This document shows, piece after piece, positions 33,636-45,984 of a stretch of DNA of 64,000 nt (within the stretch, counting starts at the first letter, position 1; the number at the start of each line of letters is the position of its first letter). A program made the position numbers and the translations under genes. Below the pieces are notes generated by a model. It was not told the origin of the DNA, made no database searches, and saw nothing but the letters and a program-made list of their open reading frames with translations. This DNA is from Elymus sibiricus (Eukaryota > Streptophyta > Magnoliopsida > Poales > Poaceae): assembly GCA_039707655.1 (NCBI GenBank), contig CM077673.1:8628001-8692000 (forward strand), written 5' to 3'.

Positions 33636-35140
33636 AAAAATATTAACGTGGATAATAGCAATACTGAATTTTAATATCAAAATTAATGATATAAAACTGA
33701 GTCGGGTGATCATGGTGTTGTTTTTCAATACTGAAATCAGGCTGAAATATTAACGTGGATAATCGCAATACCGGATTTTAGTAGCAAAATTAATGATACA
33801 GAACTGAGTCGGGTGATCATAATACTGAAATCAGTACTGAAGTATAGAACTGAGTCGGGTGATTGTGGGGCTGTTTTTAATACTGAAATTAGTATTGAAA
33901 TATTAATCGGTATTGAAATATTAAAGTGGATAACCGCAATACTGAATTTTAGTACCAAAACTAGTGATATAGAACCGAGTCGGGTTATTGTGGTGTTTAT
34001 TTCCAGTACTGAAATCAGGACTGAAATATTAACGTGGATAATCGTAATACCGAATTTTAGTACCGAAATTATTGATATAGAACCGAGTCACATAATTGTA
34101 TCAATACAGAAGTATAGAACTGAGTTCGGTGATCGTGGGGCTGTTTTTCAGTACTGAAATAAGTATTGAAATATTAACGTGGATAGTCGCAATACTAAAT
34201 TTTAGTACAAAACTACTGATATGGAACAGAGTCGGGTGATCGTGGTGTTGTTTGTCAGTACTGAAATCAGTCTTGAAATATTAATGTGGATAATCCTAAT
34301 ACTGAGTTTTAGTACAAAAAGTAGTGATATAACACTCAGTCGGGTGATCGTGGTGCTGTTTTTGAGTACTGAAATCAGTATTCAAATATTAACGTGGATA
34401 GTTACTATACTGAATTTTTGTACCGAAATTACTGATATTGAACTGAGTCGGGTGATCGTGGTGCTATTTTTCAGTACTGAAATCAGTATTGAAATATTAA
34501 CGTGGATAATCGCTATACTGAATTTTAGTACCATAACCACCGATATAAAACCGAGTCGGGTGATCGCGATGTTGTTTTTCAGTACTGAAATCAGTGTTGA
34601 AATAATAACGTGGATAATCACAATACTGAATTTTAGTACAAAAAGTAGTGATATAGAACTGAGTCGGGCGATCGTGGTGCTGTTTTTGAGTACTGAAATC
34701 AGTATTGAAATATTAACGTGGATGGTCACTATACTTAATTTTAGTACATAAACTACTGATACTGAACTGAGTCGGGTGATCGTGCTGTTGTTTTTCAGTA
34801 CTGAAATCAGTAATGAAATATTAACATGGATAATCGCAATACTGAATTTTAGTAGCAAAAGTAGTGATATAGAACCGAGTCGGGTGATCGTAGTGCTGTT
34901 TTTGAGTACTGAAATCAGTATTAAAATATTAACGTGGATAATCACAATACCGGATTTTAGTACCAAAATTACTGATATAGAACCGAGTCAGGTCATCATC
35001 GTACTGAATACTGAAGTATAGAACTGAGTTCAGTGATCGTGGGGCTGTTTTTCAGTACTGAAATAAGTATTTAAATATTACAGTGAATAAACGCAATACC
35101 GAAATTTTGTACCGAACTAGTTAATTTTAGTACCGAAATT
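33636..35140. repeat. Minisatellite with 108-bp unit, about 13-14 copies
   Basis: The landmark TTAACGTGGATAAT recurs at (AACG position) 33645, 33752, 33923, 34031, 34176, 34283, 34391, 34499, 34607, 34715, 34823 and 34931. The last seven intervals are exactly 108 bp; earlier ones are 107, 108, 145 or 171. Other unit landmarks are GAGTCGGGTGATCGTGG and CAGTACTGAAATCAGTATTG. Because 108 is divisible by three, frames on both strands stay open for up to 190 codons; these are repeat artefacts, not genes. Confidence 0.95.
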
Positions 35141-35825
35141 TTGCAACCCATGCATTGTCTCTGGCTCACCGCATGCTTAGGGGAGGATCCTCTTTTATAG
35201 TTTAGACAGATCATGCCATGCCCCTTTTTCAACGCAAAAAACAAAGTCACACCTCAGCCATATCTAAGTCTCAATTTTGAATTTGGAAAAATCAATTTCC
35301 TTTCCTGGTCGTTGATTCTAGCTAGCTCTGAGATTCAAGTTGTGTCTTCTTTTCCTGGCTAGTGATGTTTGCTGTATAGGGACAACTATTTTCGACTCAC
35401 CCCACATTTGGGTCAATCGATTTGCTTTTGGGACGAGCCTGTGGCCCGTTAAGCTTCCCTCGCCCGTTATCGATATGCGAGCCCACACGCACCCACCAAG
35501 AGAGCGGCTGACGCCTCAGGTTCTATCTCTTTCATTTATCAAGTGCGGTGGCAGAAGTCGCTTTCACATCTCTTCCGGTCTCTTTGCCTCCTTCTCTCTC
35601 GCTAGGGTTTGTGGTTCCTCCCCCTCACAGCCATGGAAGACATGAGTCACTAAAGTGTTGTTAACTAGATCGCGAAAGATGCACTAAAGAGGTTTTCCAG
35701 CACATGGAATAGCACCCGCAGGGGCATCCTGTCAGTCGCCGCTTAGTTGTCCTTTCTATTAGAACTTCCCTTTAGCAGTTCTGAAACATCTATGGTATGC
35801 TTGAATGTCGGCAATTGTTCTATAT
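35141..35825. repeat. Direct repeat copy 2 (685 bp)
   Basis: Second copy of 32937-33635, a few per cent diverged (for example CCATGGAAGACATGAGTCAC for CCATGGAAGGCATGAGTTGC). Beyond 35825 it continues into TCTCTTCCTACTCG, whereas copy 1 runs into the minisatellite. Confidence 0.9.
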
Positions 35826-36084
35826 TCTCTTCCTACTCGTCCATTAGTTCAGTTCCTTTTCTTAATTGAAATCTACCCCCTCCATCTTTTGAAGCCTTAT
35901 TAAGAAACCGGTAGAAAAAGTGGCAGTTTTTTTCGAATGCCCTTATTTCGAGAATCAACTAACCGAAAAATCCATAGCCCAGGTGATTCGATCAAAGTAG
36001 AGATGGGATCAGAGCAGGGATCGAATTGAACTCTCAAGAATTCCAAATTAGTTGATTTTTTCCAGGTCAGACTGATATAGGAAA

Positions 36085-36530
36085 AGCTTCTCAAAAGCGC
36101 AGTTGGGCCATCTTGGACTTAACCAGAGACCTCGCCATCTTACTGATGACCCACAAGCGCTCCTTTTGAAGTTTCTGCATAAATTCTATAATCATCAAGA
36201 TGCGCCTTGGGTCAATCTGATCTGGTCCACGTACTACAACGGGTGCATGCCGAATGCGGCTGACCTATGTAGATCCTTTTGGCCGCGAGATGTCATGCAT
36301 CTCAGCCCAACTTACCATGGTATATCGAAGACACAAATTCATATCGGGTCCACAACGCTGTTCTGGAAGGATTTGTGGTAGGATGACATCTTAGCTGATA
36401 TCTATCCCAGGGCCTACTGTTTCACAATCAATGAAGACATCTCAGTAAGAGAGTTCCTAGCGTTCACCAAGATGGATGATGACCATGCTCTGGTGACGGT
36501 TGCGGACACGTCGGCGGGTGAGGACAAGAC
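36085..36530 (+). pseudogene. LINE reverse-transcriptase fragment
   Basis: The frame contains QALLLKFLHKFYN, PWVNLIWSTYYN and STTLFWKDLW, characteristic of the region between the polymerase and the zinc-binding domain in plant LINEs. It is interrupted by TAG at 36379-36381 and continues in frame (DDILADIYPRAYCFTINEDI) to about 36520. Both ends are missing; loss of the 3' end is unusual for a LINE and suggests later rearrangement. Confidence 0.75.
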
Positions 36531-36787
36531 AAGACAAGACAACATTGGCCACGTGGTTCATGCTATGCTATGCTATAGTAGTAGAAAGGAAGAGTGTTGG
36601 AAGAAAAAATAAGAAATAATAATAGAGTAATAAATAAATAAAAAGAAGTAAAGCGACCCCACAAGAAACTACCAATAATGCCCATCCATTGCACCACACC
36701 ACTCCACTCTTGTCTCGTTCCAACAGACAGACAAAAACCCTCTCTCTCGTGCCCCCCTCCTCTCCCCGCGACAGCGGCGACCAGACG

Positions 36788-36880
36788 ATGTTCTACTCGC
36801 ATCATCTCCTCCTCGCGTGGAAGACGCCACTCGGCCAGATATGTTGCGTCGCCTCCCTATCTGACCCCGGGGTGAAATAA
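36788..36880 (+). pseudogene. RAD21/REC8-like cohesin first exon, orphan
   Basis: ATG at 36788 opens MFYSHHLLLAWKTPLGQI, which closely follows the invariant N-terminus of plant RAD21/REC8/SCC1 kleisins (MFYSH-x-LLA-x-K-x-PLG-x-I-W). It differs by one extra Leu and Arg to Trp. The frame ends after 30 codons; GGGGTGAAAT at about 36869 could be a former splice donor. CT-rich leader sequence precedes the ATG (36720-36775). I cannot find exon 2 in the window. In cells these proteins close the cohesin ring; this piece would not. It may be a captured exon or a gene disrupted by transposons. Confidence 0.5.
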
Positions 36881-37286
36881 AATTACATATATTTTTGTAC
36901 TAAACTTTTATATTCTTCTATACATATTATTATTTTAGACTACAACCTAAAAGAGTATGATGTTATCCACTTAGTTGACATATTTAATCATACAAAAATA
37001 TTGCTAATTATTAATTATTGTATTCTTTGTCATACAGTTATAATGTACATCAGCAAAAAAAGTATGCTAAATTAAGTTATGTCTCTTAACGAAAGTTAAT
37101 TTTGATGATTGCATAAATAATATAGTGTAGACAAATAGTGCGTGTGTGTGTACCTATCTTTATAATTGTCGTTAAATATCATGATAAAGCTTCCTAAAGC
37201 ATATTGTCTAGAAAATCTTAAAAGTGCATTCTAGTGTATTATTAGGTAAGTATATTTGAAGAAATTATATAGTATAAATCGAGTAC

Positions 37287-38190
37287 TTGGCAACTAAATC
37301 TTGCCAATTAAGCTCGGTAATAAATCTCACACTTACAGAAGAGGAGTTCGAAAAGTTCAAGGGCACTTGCGCTACCGACGCAGCCAAGGCTAAGTCTGAC
37401 AAATACAAGGAACACGGGGAAACAACGCCTCGGAAGTCGTGGCTACCTTGGCAAAAGGCTCATGTGGTATCAGGAGGATGCGGAACGTGAAGCCGCGGGG
37501 ATCCCAGACCCCTTCGCGCAGTTCACCGACCCATTGGAGCGTGACTTCATCAGGGCCCAGTACAAGTGGGACAAGGAAAAGAAGGTTTTTTACACAGACC
37601 CGATAACGAGGAAGTTGATTAGAATACTGGTAATTATTCTTTTACCACCTTACATTTAGCTTCTGATCAAGTCGACTACACATTCGTAAACGGTTCATGT
37701 TCCTTTTGCAGGAGAAGCAACACGGGCTTGTGGCCAAAAGCGACTCTTCGTCGATGAGGCCCAAGTGGGACACCCCTCTCAACCGGCCCTTGAACGAACT
37801 GAAGGGACTCCCTTTGGACCAGCGGCCGCAATATGGACGTGTGCACGGCGTCGGAGACGGCTCCACGTGGAAGTTCTATTACAACGAGGGCCCGGAGGCC
37901 AAGAAGCAGAAAAAGAAGTTCTTCAGTCAGGCGGACATCGACGAGAGGGTGAAGCAGCTGAGGAAGAGGAAAAAGTAGCTCAGGCCCAAGATGAGTTGGT
38001 CGGGCAGGCAGTCACTGCAGCTGTAGCTGCCTGCACAGATGATTTCGCTACTAACTTGGTCCCGACTGTCATCAACTGGAACAAGGAAAATCCACACAAG
38101 ACGGCACATGATTTTCCCATGCCCAGCTTCGTCGGGAGAAACTCGGTGAACATCGCAACCGCATCACCTGCTCTCGCAACCGCACCTGCT

Positions 38191-38221
<31 letters not shown>

Positions 38222-38890
38222 ATAGCAGCTCGTCCTCCGTCTCTGGCGTGCTAGGCGGGCCTTCGTCTTTCACTGACCTCGACGCCCTCACGGTAATTAC
38301 ACGTCGCACCAACATATATCTACAATCTTCCATTTTCGTTGCCTTTCGGATGTTTTACGCCGCAAACATGTCTTTGCTGGCCGACGAAACCCCATGCACC
38401 GTACTCTACGAGATCAAAGGCCAGAAGGTGGACGTGGGAAAGGCAGTGATAACGAAGCCCTTGGAACTCACGCTCCACAGCTGGCCGATCCCCGTTGGCA
38501 ACTTCAGGGTTAACTTGTCGAGTGTGAAAGCGGGCCACGAGGATTTGCCTCCTCCAGTACGGCTCGGGGGAGAGGAGGACGAGACCCCGATGCGGCTAGG
38601 AGACTGCAAGGGTTGGATGCTGTTGTGGCCGAAGGATCTTCTTCATCTGGAGGTGGCCCAAAGCACACCAATAACCACACATCAGCAAGCAGGTATGAAC
38701 ACCACCACCCCGCCTATGTAATTACCAGCGCCTGTAGTGCCGGATGAGAGCGGCGAACGACGCGAGGAAGGGGGTCCAATAGTGGATCGCGTAATCGCCC
38801 CCGTAGAACAAAGAATGGATGATGAGATGGAGGAGGAGGACCCTATGCGGTGGCTCAATACAGGCGCCTGCTATGAGGACGTAGAATTAA
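37287..38890 (+). pseudogene. DNA-transposon ORF, N-terminal/DUF8039-like part, frameshifted
   Basis: Consecutive frames read as one protein: TLTEEEFEKFKG (37320), a shift near 37415, then GSRGYLGK and WYQEDAEREAAGIPDPFAQF. A probable intron (about 37630-37712, GTAATT...TTTGCAG) is followed by EKQHGLVAKSDSSSMRPKWD. A one-base loss near 37950 moves the frame to VAQAQDELVGQAVTAAV, an Ala-Pro repeat, then a conserved domain (about 38390-38650: TPCTVLYEIKGQKV, LPPPVRLGGEED, KGWMLLWPKDLLHLE) that I associate with DUF8039 of CACTA-type elements. A stop at 38719 and one at about 38908 follow. Family assignment is from memory; TIRs were not found. Confidence 0.6.
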
Positions 38891-38893
38891 TCG

Positions 38894-40251
38894 ATGAGCC
38901 AGCCATATGACTCGAGATGTCAGTATGCGGATCATGAGGAGATGGATGATGTGCCCGAGCATGAACGTCTTAGGGTTGATTGCAAGAAGTCTCTCTTCAT
39001 GCAATCCTCACAGGACACACCTCCAGATGCCACCTCAACGCAGGGTCAACTAGCCGAGGGTCGTACAGTGCTTAGCCCAACAACACAGGTGGCGGGGTTA
39101 AGGAAGGGTCTGGAAGGTCAACCCAAGAAAAAGGAGAGGAAGAGAGCGCCGAGGAAAGGCTCTGCTACCGCCAAAGCAGCTGCCAAAGCTTCTAGCAGCC
39201 AGTCAGCCCCGTCGACCAATTTTGCAGACCGTGTACCGGTCAAAGGTGCGGCGATGATCCATGTCACGAGCGAGCCGATGCTACCGCCGGGTCCGCTGGA
39301 GGGCATATCAGGGGATCTCAGGAGACTGCACGACCATGTGCTCTCCACTGAGATAAGCCTTCTCGCCTCACAGGATCCAGGATATCTGCTATACGCGGTT
39401 CGTGTGCCTGAGGGGAAGTGCTACGTCGACAGACTGCCCGCGGAGGTGTTCTTCCTGCGGTTTGATTACATCCTTGAGATGTTTCTCACGAGGCGGCTCG
39501 ATTTTATAATCGTCCGCCTTTTTGCGCTACATATGAGCTATGCCATCAGGAGAGAACAAATCGCGCAAATCTGTGTGGAGGATCCATACTACATGCACGA
39601 GTCCATCTTGAGCCTCGGCGACTTTGAGCGTAAAGCTGCTAGGGAGTACATCGAAAACTTTATGATAATGAATAAGGACAAGGAAACGGTTCTCCTGTCT
39701 TATCATCCAATGTAAGTCGTTGACGGATAACCCTTTCGTACATTTCAACCATTCCTTCTCGCTCATATGGAGAATAATTTGAGGTGTTTTCTTTTTCCCG
39801 CAGCAACGGGCGCGCCGTCCTTATCATTCTTTTTCCGCGAGTCTCCCACGCAGTGTATTTCGACGCGTCCAGAAACCACGATAAGAAGGACTACACCCAC
39901 ATAATGGATATTCTGGATGATGCTCTCCACGGCTTCAGCATGAAGGGTGGCCACCTAGAGATAAGGAAAAAAAGGAAGAACAGGCCGGGTTTCTCGCATA
40001 AAACTACCTTCTGCTGCATGCATCAACCGACATCAAGCCATAATGATGGATTCTACCTCATCCATCTCATAATGGAGTTCGGAAGGGATCACCAACAGCT
40101 TCGCATGATGACCAGAAACGATGATCATATCCGAAAATGGGCAGAATCCTTAGGAGAAGAACCGGATTATAAACTTAGAGATGAATTCTTTCGCATCCAG
40201 AGGGACATTGCAACGATCATCATGAAAGAAGTCGTCGAAGAGAATGGGTTG
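38894..40251 (+). pseudogene. Transposon ORF, Ulp1 (C48 peptidase)-like C-terminal part, split by a retrotransposon
   Basis: Exon 38894-39711 joins 39804-40251 across a GT...AG intron (39712-39803). The reading frame then continues, after removal of the retrotransposon and one GGTTG copy, at 61386-61511, ending in TAA. The middle shows an Ulp1-like fold pattern: IRREQIAQICVEDPYY, then VLIILFPRVSHAVYFDAS and HNDGFYLIHLIMEF. Where active relatives have His-Trp and a Cys before Gly-Phe-Tyr, this copy has Arg-Ala and Asp, so it lacks the peptidase His and Cys. It follows the DUF8039-like part at 37287-38890 and probably formed one gene with it. CACTA or Ulp1-carrying Mutator origin are both possible. 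Confidence 0.6.
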
Positions 40252-41663
40252 TGATAACCCACAAATATAGGGGATCGCAACAGTTTTCGAGGGTAGAGTA
40301 TTCAACCCAAATTTATAGATTCGACACAAGGGGAGCCAAAGAATACTTGAGAGTATTAGCAGTTGAGTTGTCAATTCAACCACACCTAGAGATTAAATAT
40401 CTGCAGCAGAGTGATCAGTAGCACAGTAATATGATAGTTTGGTAGTAGTAGCAACAGTAACAGTAGCGGTGACAGTAGTAGCAGTAGTTTTGTAGCAGTT
40501 GGAACAATAGCAGCAGCAGTAGTAACTTAGCAAGAACAATAAGTGGAAAGGTCGTAGGCACTGGATCGGTAACTCGTTGGACGATATTCGTCATGTAACA
40601 GTCATAACCTAGGGCGATACAGAACTAGCTCAGTTCATCAATGTAATGTAGGCATGTATTCCGTAAATAGTCATACGTGCTTATGGGAAAGAACTTGCAT
40701 GACATCTTTTGTCCTACCCTCCCGTGGCAGCGGGGTCCATAAGGAAACTAAGGGATATTAAGGCCTCCTTTTAATAGAGAACCGGAACAAAGCATTAACA
40801 CATGGTGAATACATGAACTCCTCAAACTACGGTCATCACCGCGAAGTATCCCAAATATTGTCACTATGGGGTTGACGGATCATAACACGTAATAGGTGCA
40901 TATGACTAGGCAAGATCGAATCAAGAACATGGATGTAGAGATGATAACCTAAACGGTTCAGATCTGAAATCATGGCACTCGGGCCCTAGTGACAAGCATT
41001 AGGCATAGCAAAGTCATAGCAACACCAATCTCAGAACATAATTGATACTAGTGATCAAGCCCTAACAAAACTAACTCGATTACATGATGAATCTCATCCA
41101 ACTCCTCACCGACCAGCAAGCCTACCAAGGAATTACTCACTCTCAGTGGGGAGCATCATGGAATTAGCGATGGAGAAAGGTTGGTGATGACGAAGACCGA
41201 AGATTCCCCTCTCCGGAGCCCCGAACGGGCTCCAGATCTGGCCTCCCGATGAAGAACAAGAGGTGGCTGCGGCTCCGTCTCGTGAAACGCGATAATTCTT
41301 TCTCTCTGATTTTTTTTCTCTGAATTTAGGAATTTATAGTGGCGGAGTTAGGGCAAGTGGGGCCACGAGGTGGGCACAACCCACCAGGGTGCGCCTAGGG
41401 GGGCTGGCGTGCCCTGGTGGGTGATGCTCACCCTGGCCCCCCTCTGCGGTGTATTTTGGCTCCAATAATTCTCATTTATTCTGAAATAAATCTCCAAATT
41501 TTTTTTTCCATTCCGAGAACTTTTATTTCTACACAAAAACAACACCATGGTAGTTCTGCTGAAAACAGCGTCAGTCCGGGTTAGTTCCATTCAAATCGTG
41601 CAAATTAGAGTCCAAAACAAGGGCAAAAGAGTGAGGAAAAGTAGATACGTTGGAGACGTATCA
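40252..41663 (-). mobile_element. 3' LTR of the Athila-like element
   Basis: Plus strand TGATAACCCACA...GAGACGTATCA. A (CAG/CAGTAG)-rich stretch lies at 40400-40530. The Met-initiated frame near 41095 and GGGCGTGCC-type motifs are LTR sequence, not genes. Confidence 0.9.
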
Positions 41664-41690
41664 ACTCCCCCAAGCTTAAACCTTTGCTTG
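41664..41690 (-). promoter_or_regulatory. Polypurine tract of the Athila-like element
   Basis: On the minus strand AAGCTTGGGGGAGT abuts the LTR start TGATACGTC. Confidence 0.75.
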
Positions 41691-42868
41691 TCCTCAAGCA
41701 ATTCAGTTGACAAACTGAAAGTGACAAAGAAAAACTTTTATGAACTCTTTTGTTCTTGTTTACATATATATGCTTAAGTAGCACCCAGGTTTTCAGCAAA
41801 GATTATGACTAACCATGTCAACAATAACTCTTAGAAATTATATTTACTCATAACAATAACATAAGCAACTAGCGAGCAATAATAAGATATCTCAAACGTC
41901 AACACTTTGTCAAAATAATCATGATACAATATGACAATAATGGTATCTCGCTAGCCCTTTCTAAGACCGCAAAACATAAATCCAGAGCACCTCCAAAGTT
42001 CAAGCAGTGACTAAACATTGTAATTCATGGTAGAAAAGCTCCAGTCATGCTGCACCCAACATCAACTATACACAATGCATGAGGATGACAATAGTGCTCT
42101 CAGGTCTGGCGCTTATTTGAGAAGGCAATGACTCAACATAAAACTAAATAGATAGTCCCTTCGCAGAGGGAAGCATGGATTTGCAGCGGTGCCAGAGCTC
42201 AAAGTTTAAAACAGAGATAGATATAATTTTGAGAGGTACACCCTTCCTGTCAACGTCACGACCAAGAGTTATCAATATCTTCCATGCTAAACAAATTAGC
42301 GACGGTTCCCAAGCGGTAAAAGTAAAGGTTTACTCCCCCTCCACCAACAATCACACTCCACGGCGAGCCGCATCCACGGGTACCGTCCAAACCAACAACA
42401 TTCCTGGGGGAGTTTTGTTTAATTATTTTTTTATTTTTTTGATTTCGGGACTGGGAATCCCTATTACCGCCCCTCTCGTGTAAGGACAAGTGAATAAACA
42501 CTCATCATGAGAATAACCCGCTTAGCATGGAAGATACTGACCGCCCCATGTCGCTTCATGAGCGATCCAGGCACACAAAACAGATGTTCATTTGAATTTT
42601 TAGAGGTGGCACATGCAAATTTACTTTGGAACGGCAGGGTAATACCGCATATAGGTAGATATGGTGGACTCATCTGGCATAACTTGGTTTAAGGGTTTTG
42701 ATGCACAAGCAGTATTCCCGCTTAGTACAGGCGAAGGCTAGCAAATAGATTGAGAAGCGGCCAGCTAGAGAGCGAAAACGGTCATGAACATGCATTACAT
42801 ATAATCAACATTGAATGCTAGCATGAGTAGGATATGGACACCATGAACATAAATATCATGAAGGCTAT
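41691..42868 (-). mobile_element. Non-coding 3' internal region of the Athila-like element
   Basis: No protein-coding signature; AT-rich with short T-runs. Its continuation on the other side of the inner insertion is 47403-47664. Confidence 0.6.
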
Positions 42869-43984
42869 TGTAAGAGCACATTTATCCATGTGTGGTTTTG
42901 GTAATTGATGACAATCCCTATGGACTAATGGTTGCCTTGAGTTATATTCGAAGGATTTGTCCGTAGGTACTTCTTGAAGTCCATCTGTTGGTTTCAAGGA
43001 GTTTATATGGTGACCAAGGTGTATCCAAAGATTGGTCATGTGGGAGTTGAGCTTATTGCAAGCATGTCTTGAAGAAGAAGATTGTGTAAGCATTCATGTT
43101 TACCTTCAAGACATCATCTTTATGAAGAGAGAAGATAAGATACAAGGTTGATCAAGACTAAGTCAAAAAGTGAATCAAGTTGATCAACACACAAAGCATA
43201 CAAGATGTACCGAGAGGGATCAAGTGATCCCATGGTGTGGTAAGCATTGTCCATTACGCTTTGTGTACTAACCCATGGTCTACGTGAGAGTTCATTGTGG
43301 GGTTAGGTATATTTCCATGGGCTTGCGTCAAGAGGAAGATCTCATACAACCCATGGAGGATGACATCAAGTGGTGATCGTCATCAAGGTTGCGGTGTGCA
43401 AGTTCAAGTGAAGCACCACAGAGAGATCATGCTTGAAGCTTGCCGTCCATTGTGGTGACAATGGACTTGTGAAGATGTGCCGAAGTGAGGCTCTCCCATA
43501 GTGGAGTATGGGGGAGCAATCTACTAATCTTCATCGAGCCGACGCAATCAAGAAAGGTGGTCCATCTTGAGGAAGTCAAGATCGTCATCATCTAGCTCAA
43601 GTGGACTATGCGCAAGGCTAAGGTTTGACCTTGATAGGGCTTTCTATTTTACCGGTCTCATGGTGGTAGTTGGGAGACCGGGTTATAGGATCGATAGCCG
43701 TACTATCAAGGGGGGCTCTCAAGTGAGTAGCTTGATCGTATCGTTCGTTGAGAGCTCAAACCATTGCATTCTTGGCATCTTCATCTTTCTTGGTTCTTGG
43801 TTGGTTTTTCTCTTTGAGGTTTCTTGAGCTTATGGTCAGCTTCATGACAAGCTCAAGTTCATCGAAAACGGAGTCCATATGCATCTTCTATGATGTTTTC
43901 GATGTTGGAGTTTTTGCTGGTTCTTCATTGATAGAGGTTTCACATCTCTATACCATTGGCCTTTTTATACTGTCTCTTCTTAAA

Positions 43985-44764
43985 AAAACCATGGCCCACC
44001 CTGGGATATTTTCAATAGCTTTATATCATAGGGGAAAAAGTTAAAATATTATGAAAAAAGTCATTTTTATGAACAGTTGTACTATTGGCCCACCCTGGCT
44101 CATTGGGCTAGGTCTGCTACTGGCGGCCTCCGCCAGCCGGCGGCTGCTTGACCATCTGAGTGGCTTAAAAGCTGCATCTGTATTGATCTTCCACCAGCCC
44201 ATAGGAGGTAAATCCCAGTGATTTGATTTCCGTCGAGTTGTTGGAGCCTCTGGGGCGTCTGGGAACAGTGCCTGCTTTCCATCAGTATTGCCATCTGCTG
44301 CCATGCACATGTTTAGCTCCTGTTCATATTTCTTCAGGAAGTCAACAGACACCAAGATAGATGCTTTCTCGCCTTCATGCACATAGTTATTGCGCAAATG
44401 CCATGCTCTCCATATGAGGAGGAGGATCCTAGCTCGCGTCAACTCGTCGCACGAGTCTAGTAAACAAAGGAGCCAGTTCACGCATGTACTACCTCCGTTC
44501 CTGGGGGCATCTCCTCACCCAAGGAATCTTCAGCAAACTCGCGAGCTATTGTTCCAGTTACACCTATAGATTCCAGCACAGGGGCGATGAGTTCCAGCAA
44601 ACAAGGCGAAGAGATCAGAACATGGGCAGCTCTGAATTGGAAACACTTGTGCTTGCGGTCGAAAGATTGGAACTGGAAGGTGCACACCTTATTTCCTCAT
44701 TCAACCTAACATAAAAAATCTCTCTGTTTTGTTTCTGACTTGCTGTGCGGTTTCATTTAGATGG
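43985..44764 (-). pseudogene. LINE C-terminal fragment with start of RNase H
   Basis: On the minus strand 44481-44041 reads WLLCLLDSCDELTRARILLL, IWRAWHLRNNYVHEGEK and WWKINTDAAF, the linker and first beta strand of the RNase H domain of plant LINEs. The frame upstream (44687-44478) contains further LINE-like sequence in another phase. The RNase H domain is cut off after its first acidic residue. Confidence 0.65.
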
Positions 44765-45984
44765 TGTAAGAGCACATTTATCCATGTGTGGTTTTGGTAA
44801 TTGATGACAATCCCTATGGACCGATGGTTGCCTTGAGTTATATTCGAAGGATTTGTCCATAGGCACTTCTTGAAGTTCATGTGTTGGTTTCAAGGAGTTT
44901 ATATGGTGACCAAGGTGGTATGTAAGGTTTTATCCAAAGATTGGTCATGTGAGAGTTGATCTCATTGCAAGCATGTCTTGAAGAAGAAGATTGTGTGAAC
45001 ATTCATGTTTACCTTCAAGACATCATCTTTGTGAAGAGAGAAGAGAAGACACAAGGTTGATCAAGATTAAGGCAAAGAATGATTCAAGTTGATCAACACA
45101 CAAAGCGTAGAAGATGTACCAAGTGGGATCAAGTGATCCCATGGTATGGTAAGCATTGTCCATTGCGCTTTGTATACTAACCCATGGTCTACGTGAGAGT
45201 TCGTTGTGGGGTTAGGTATATTTCCATGGGCTTGCGTCAAGAGGAAGATCTCATACAACCCATGGAGGATGACATCAAGTGGTGATCGTCATCAAGGTTG
45301 CGGTGTGCCAGTTCAAGTGAAGCATCACGGAGAGATCATGCTTGAAGCTTGCTGTCCATTGTGGTGACAATGGACTTGTGAAGATGTGCCAAAGAGTGGC
45401 TCACCCATAGTGGAGTATGGGGGAGCAATCAACTAGTGTTCTTCGAGCCAACGCAATCAAGAAAGGTGGTCCATCTTGAGAAGGACAAGATCGTCATCAT
45501 CTAGTTCAAGTGGACTATGCGCAAGGCAAAGGTTTGTCCTTGATAGGGTTTTCTATTTTACCGGTCTCATGGTGGTAGTTGGGAGACCGGGTTATAGGAT
45601 CAATAGCCGTACTATCAAGGGGGGATCTCAAGTGAGTAGCTTGATCGTATCGTTCGTTGAGAGCTCAAACCATTGCATTCTTGGCATCATCATCTTTCTT
45701 GGTTCTGGGTTGGCTTTTCTCTTTGTGGGTTCTTGAGCTTATGGTCAGTTTCATGACAAGCTCAAGTTCATCGAAAACGAAGTCCATATGCATCTTCTAT
45801 GATGTTTTCGATGTTGGAGTTTTTGCTGGTTCTTCATTGATAGAGGTTTCACATCTCTATATCATTGGCATCTTATATCGCTGTTGGATAGCTCTTGTCG
45901 TCCTGAATCCAACAAGCTTGAGTTTGCTCAATTCGGAGCTCATTTGCAGAAGTTATGGCAGTTCTGGTTGCTTGGGTTCTTTAT

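Noticed and set aside
34221..34966. Open frames of up to 190 codons with regular Ile/Thr/Ser repeats
   Set aside because: They arise because the 108-bp minisatellite unit is a multiple of three; both strands are open equally.
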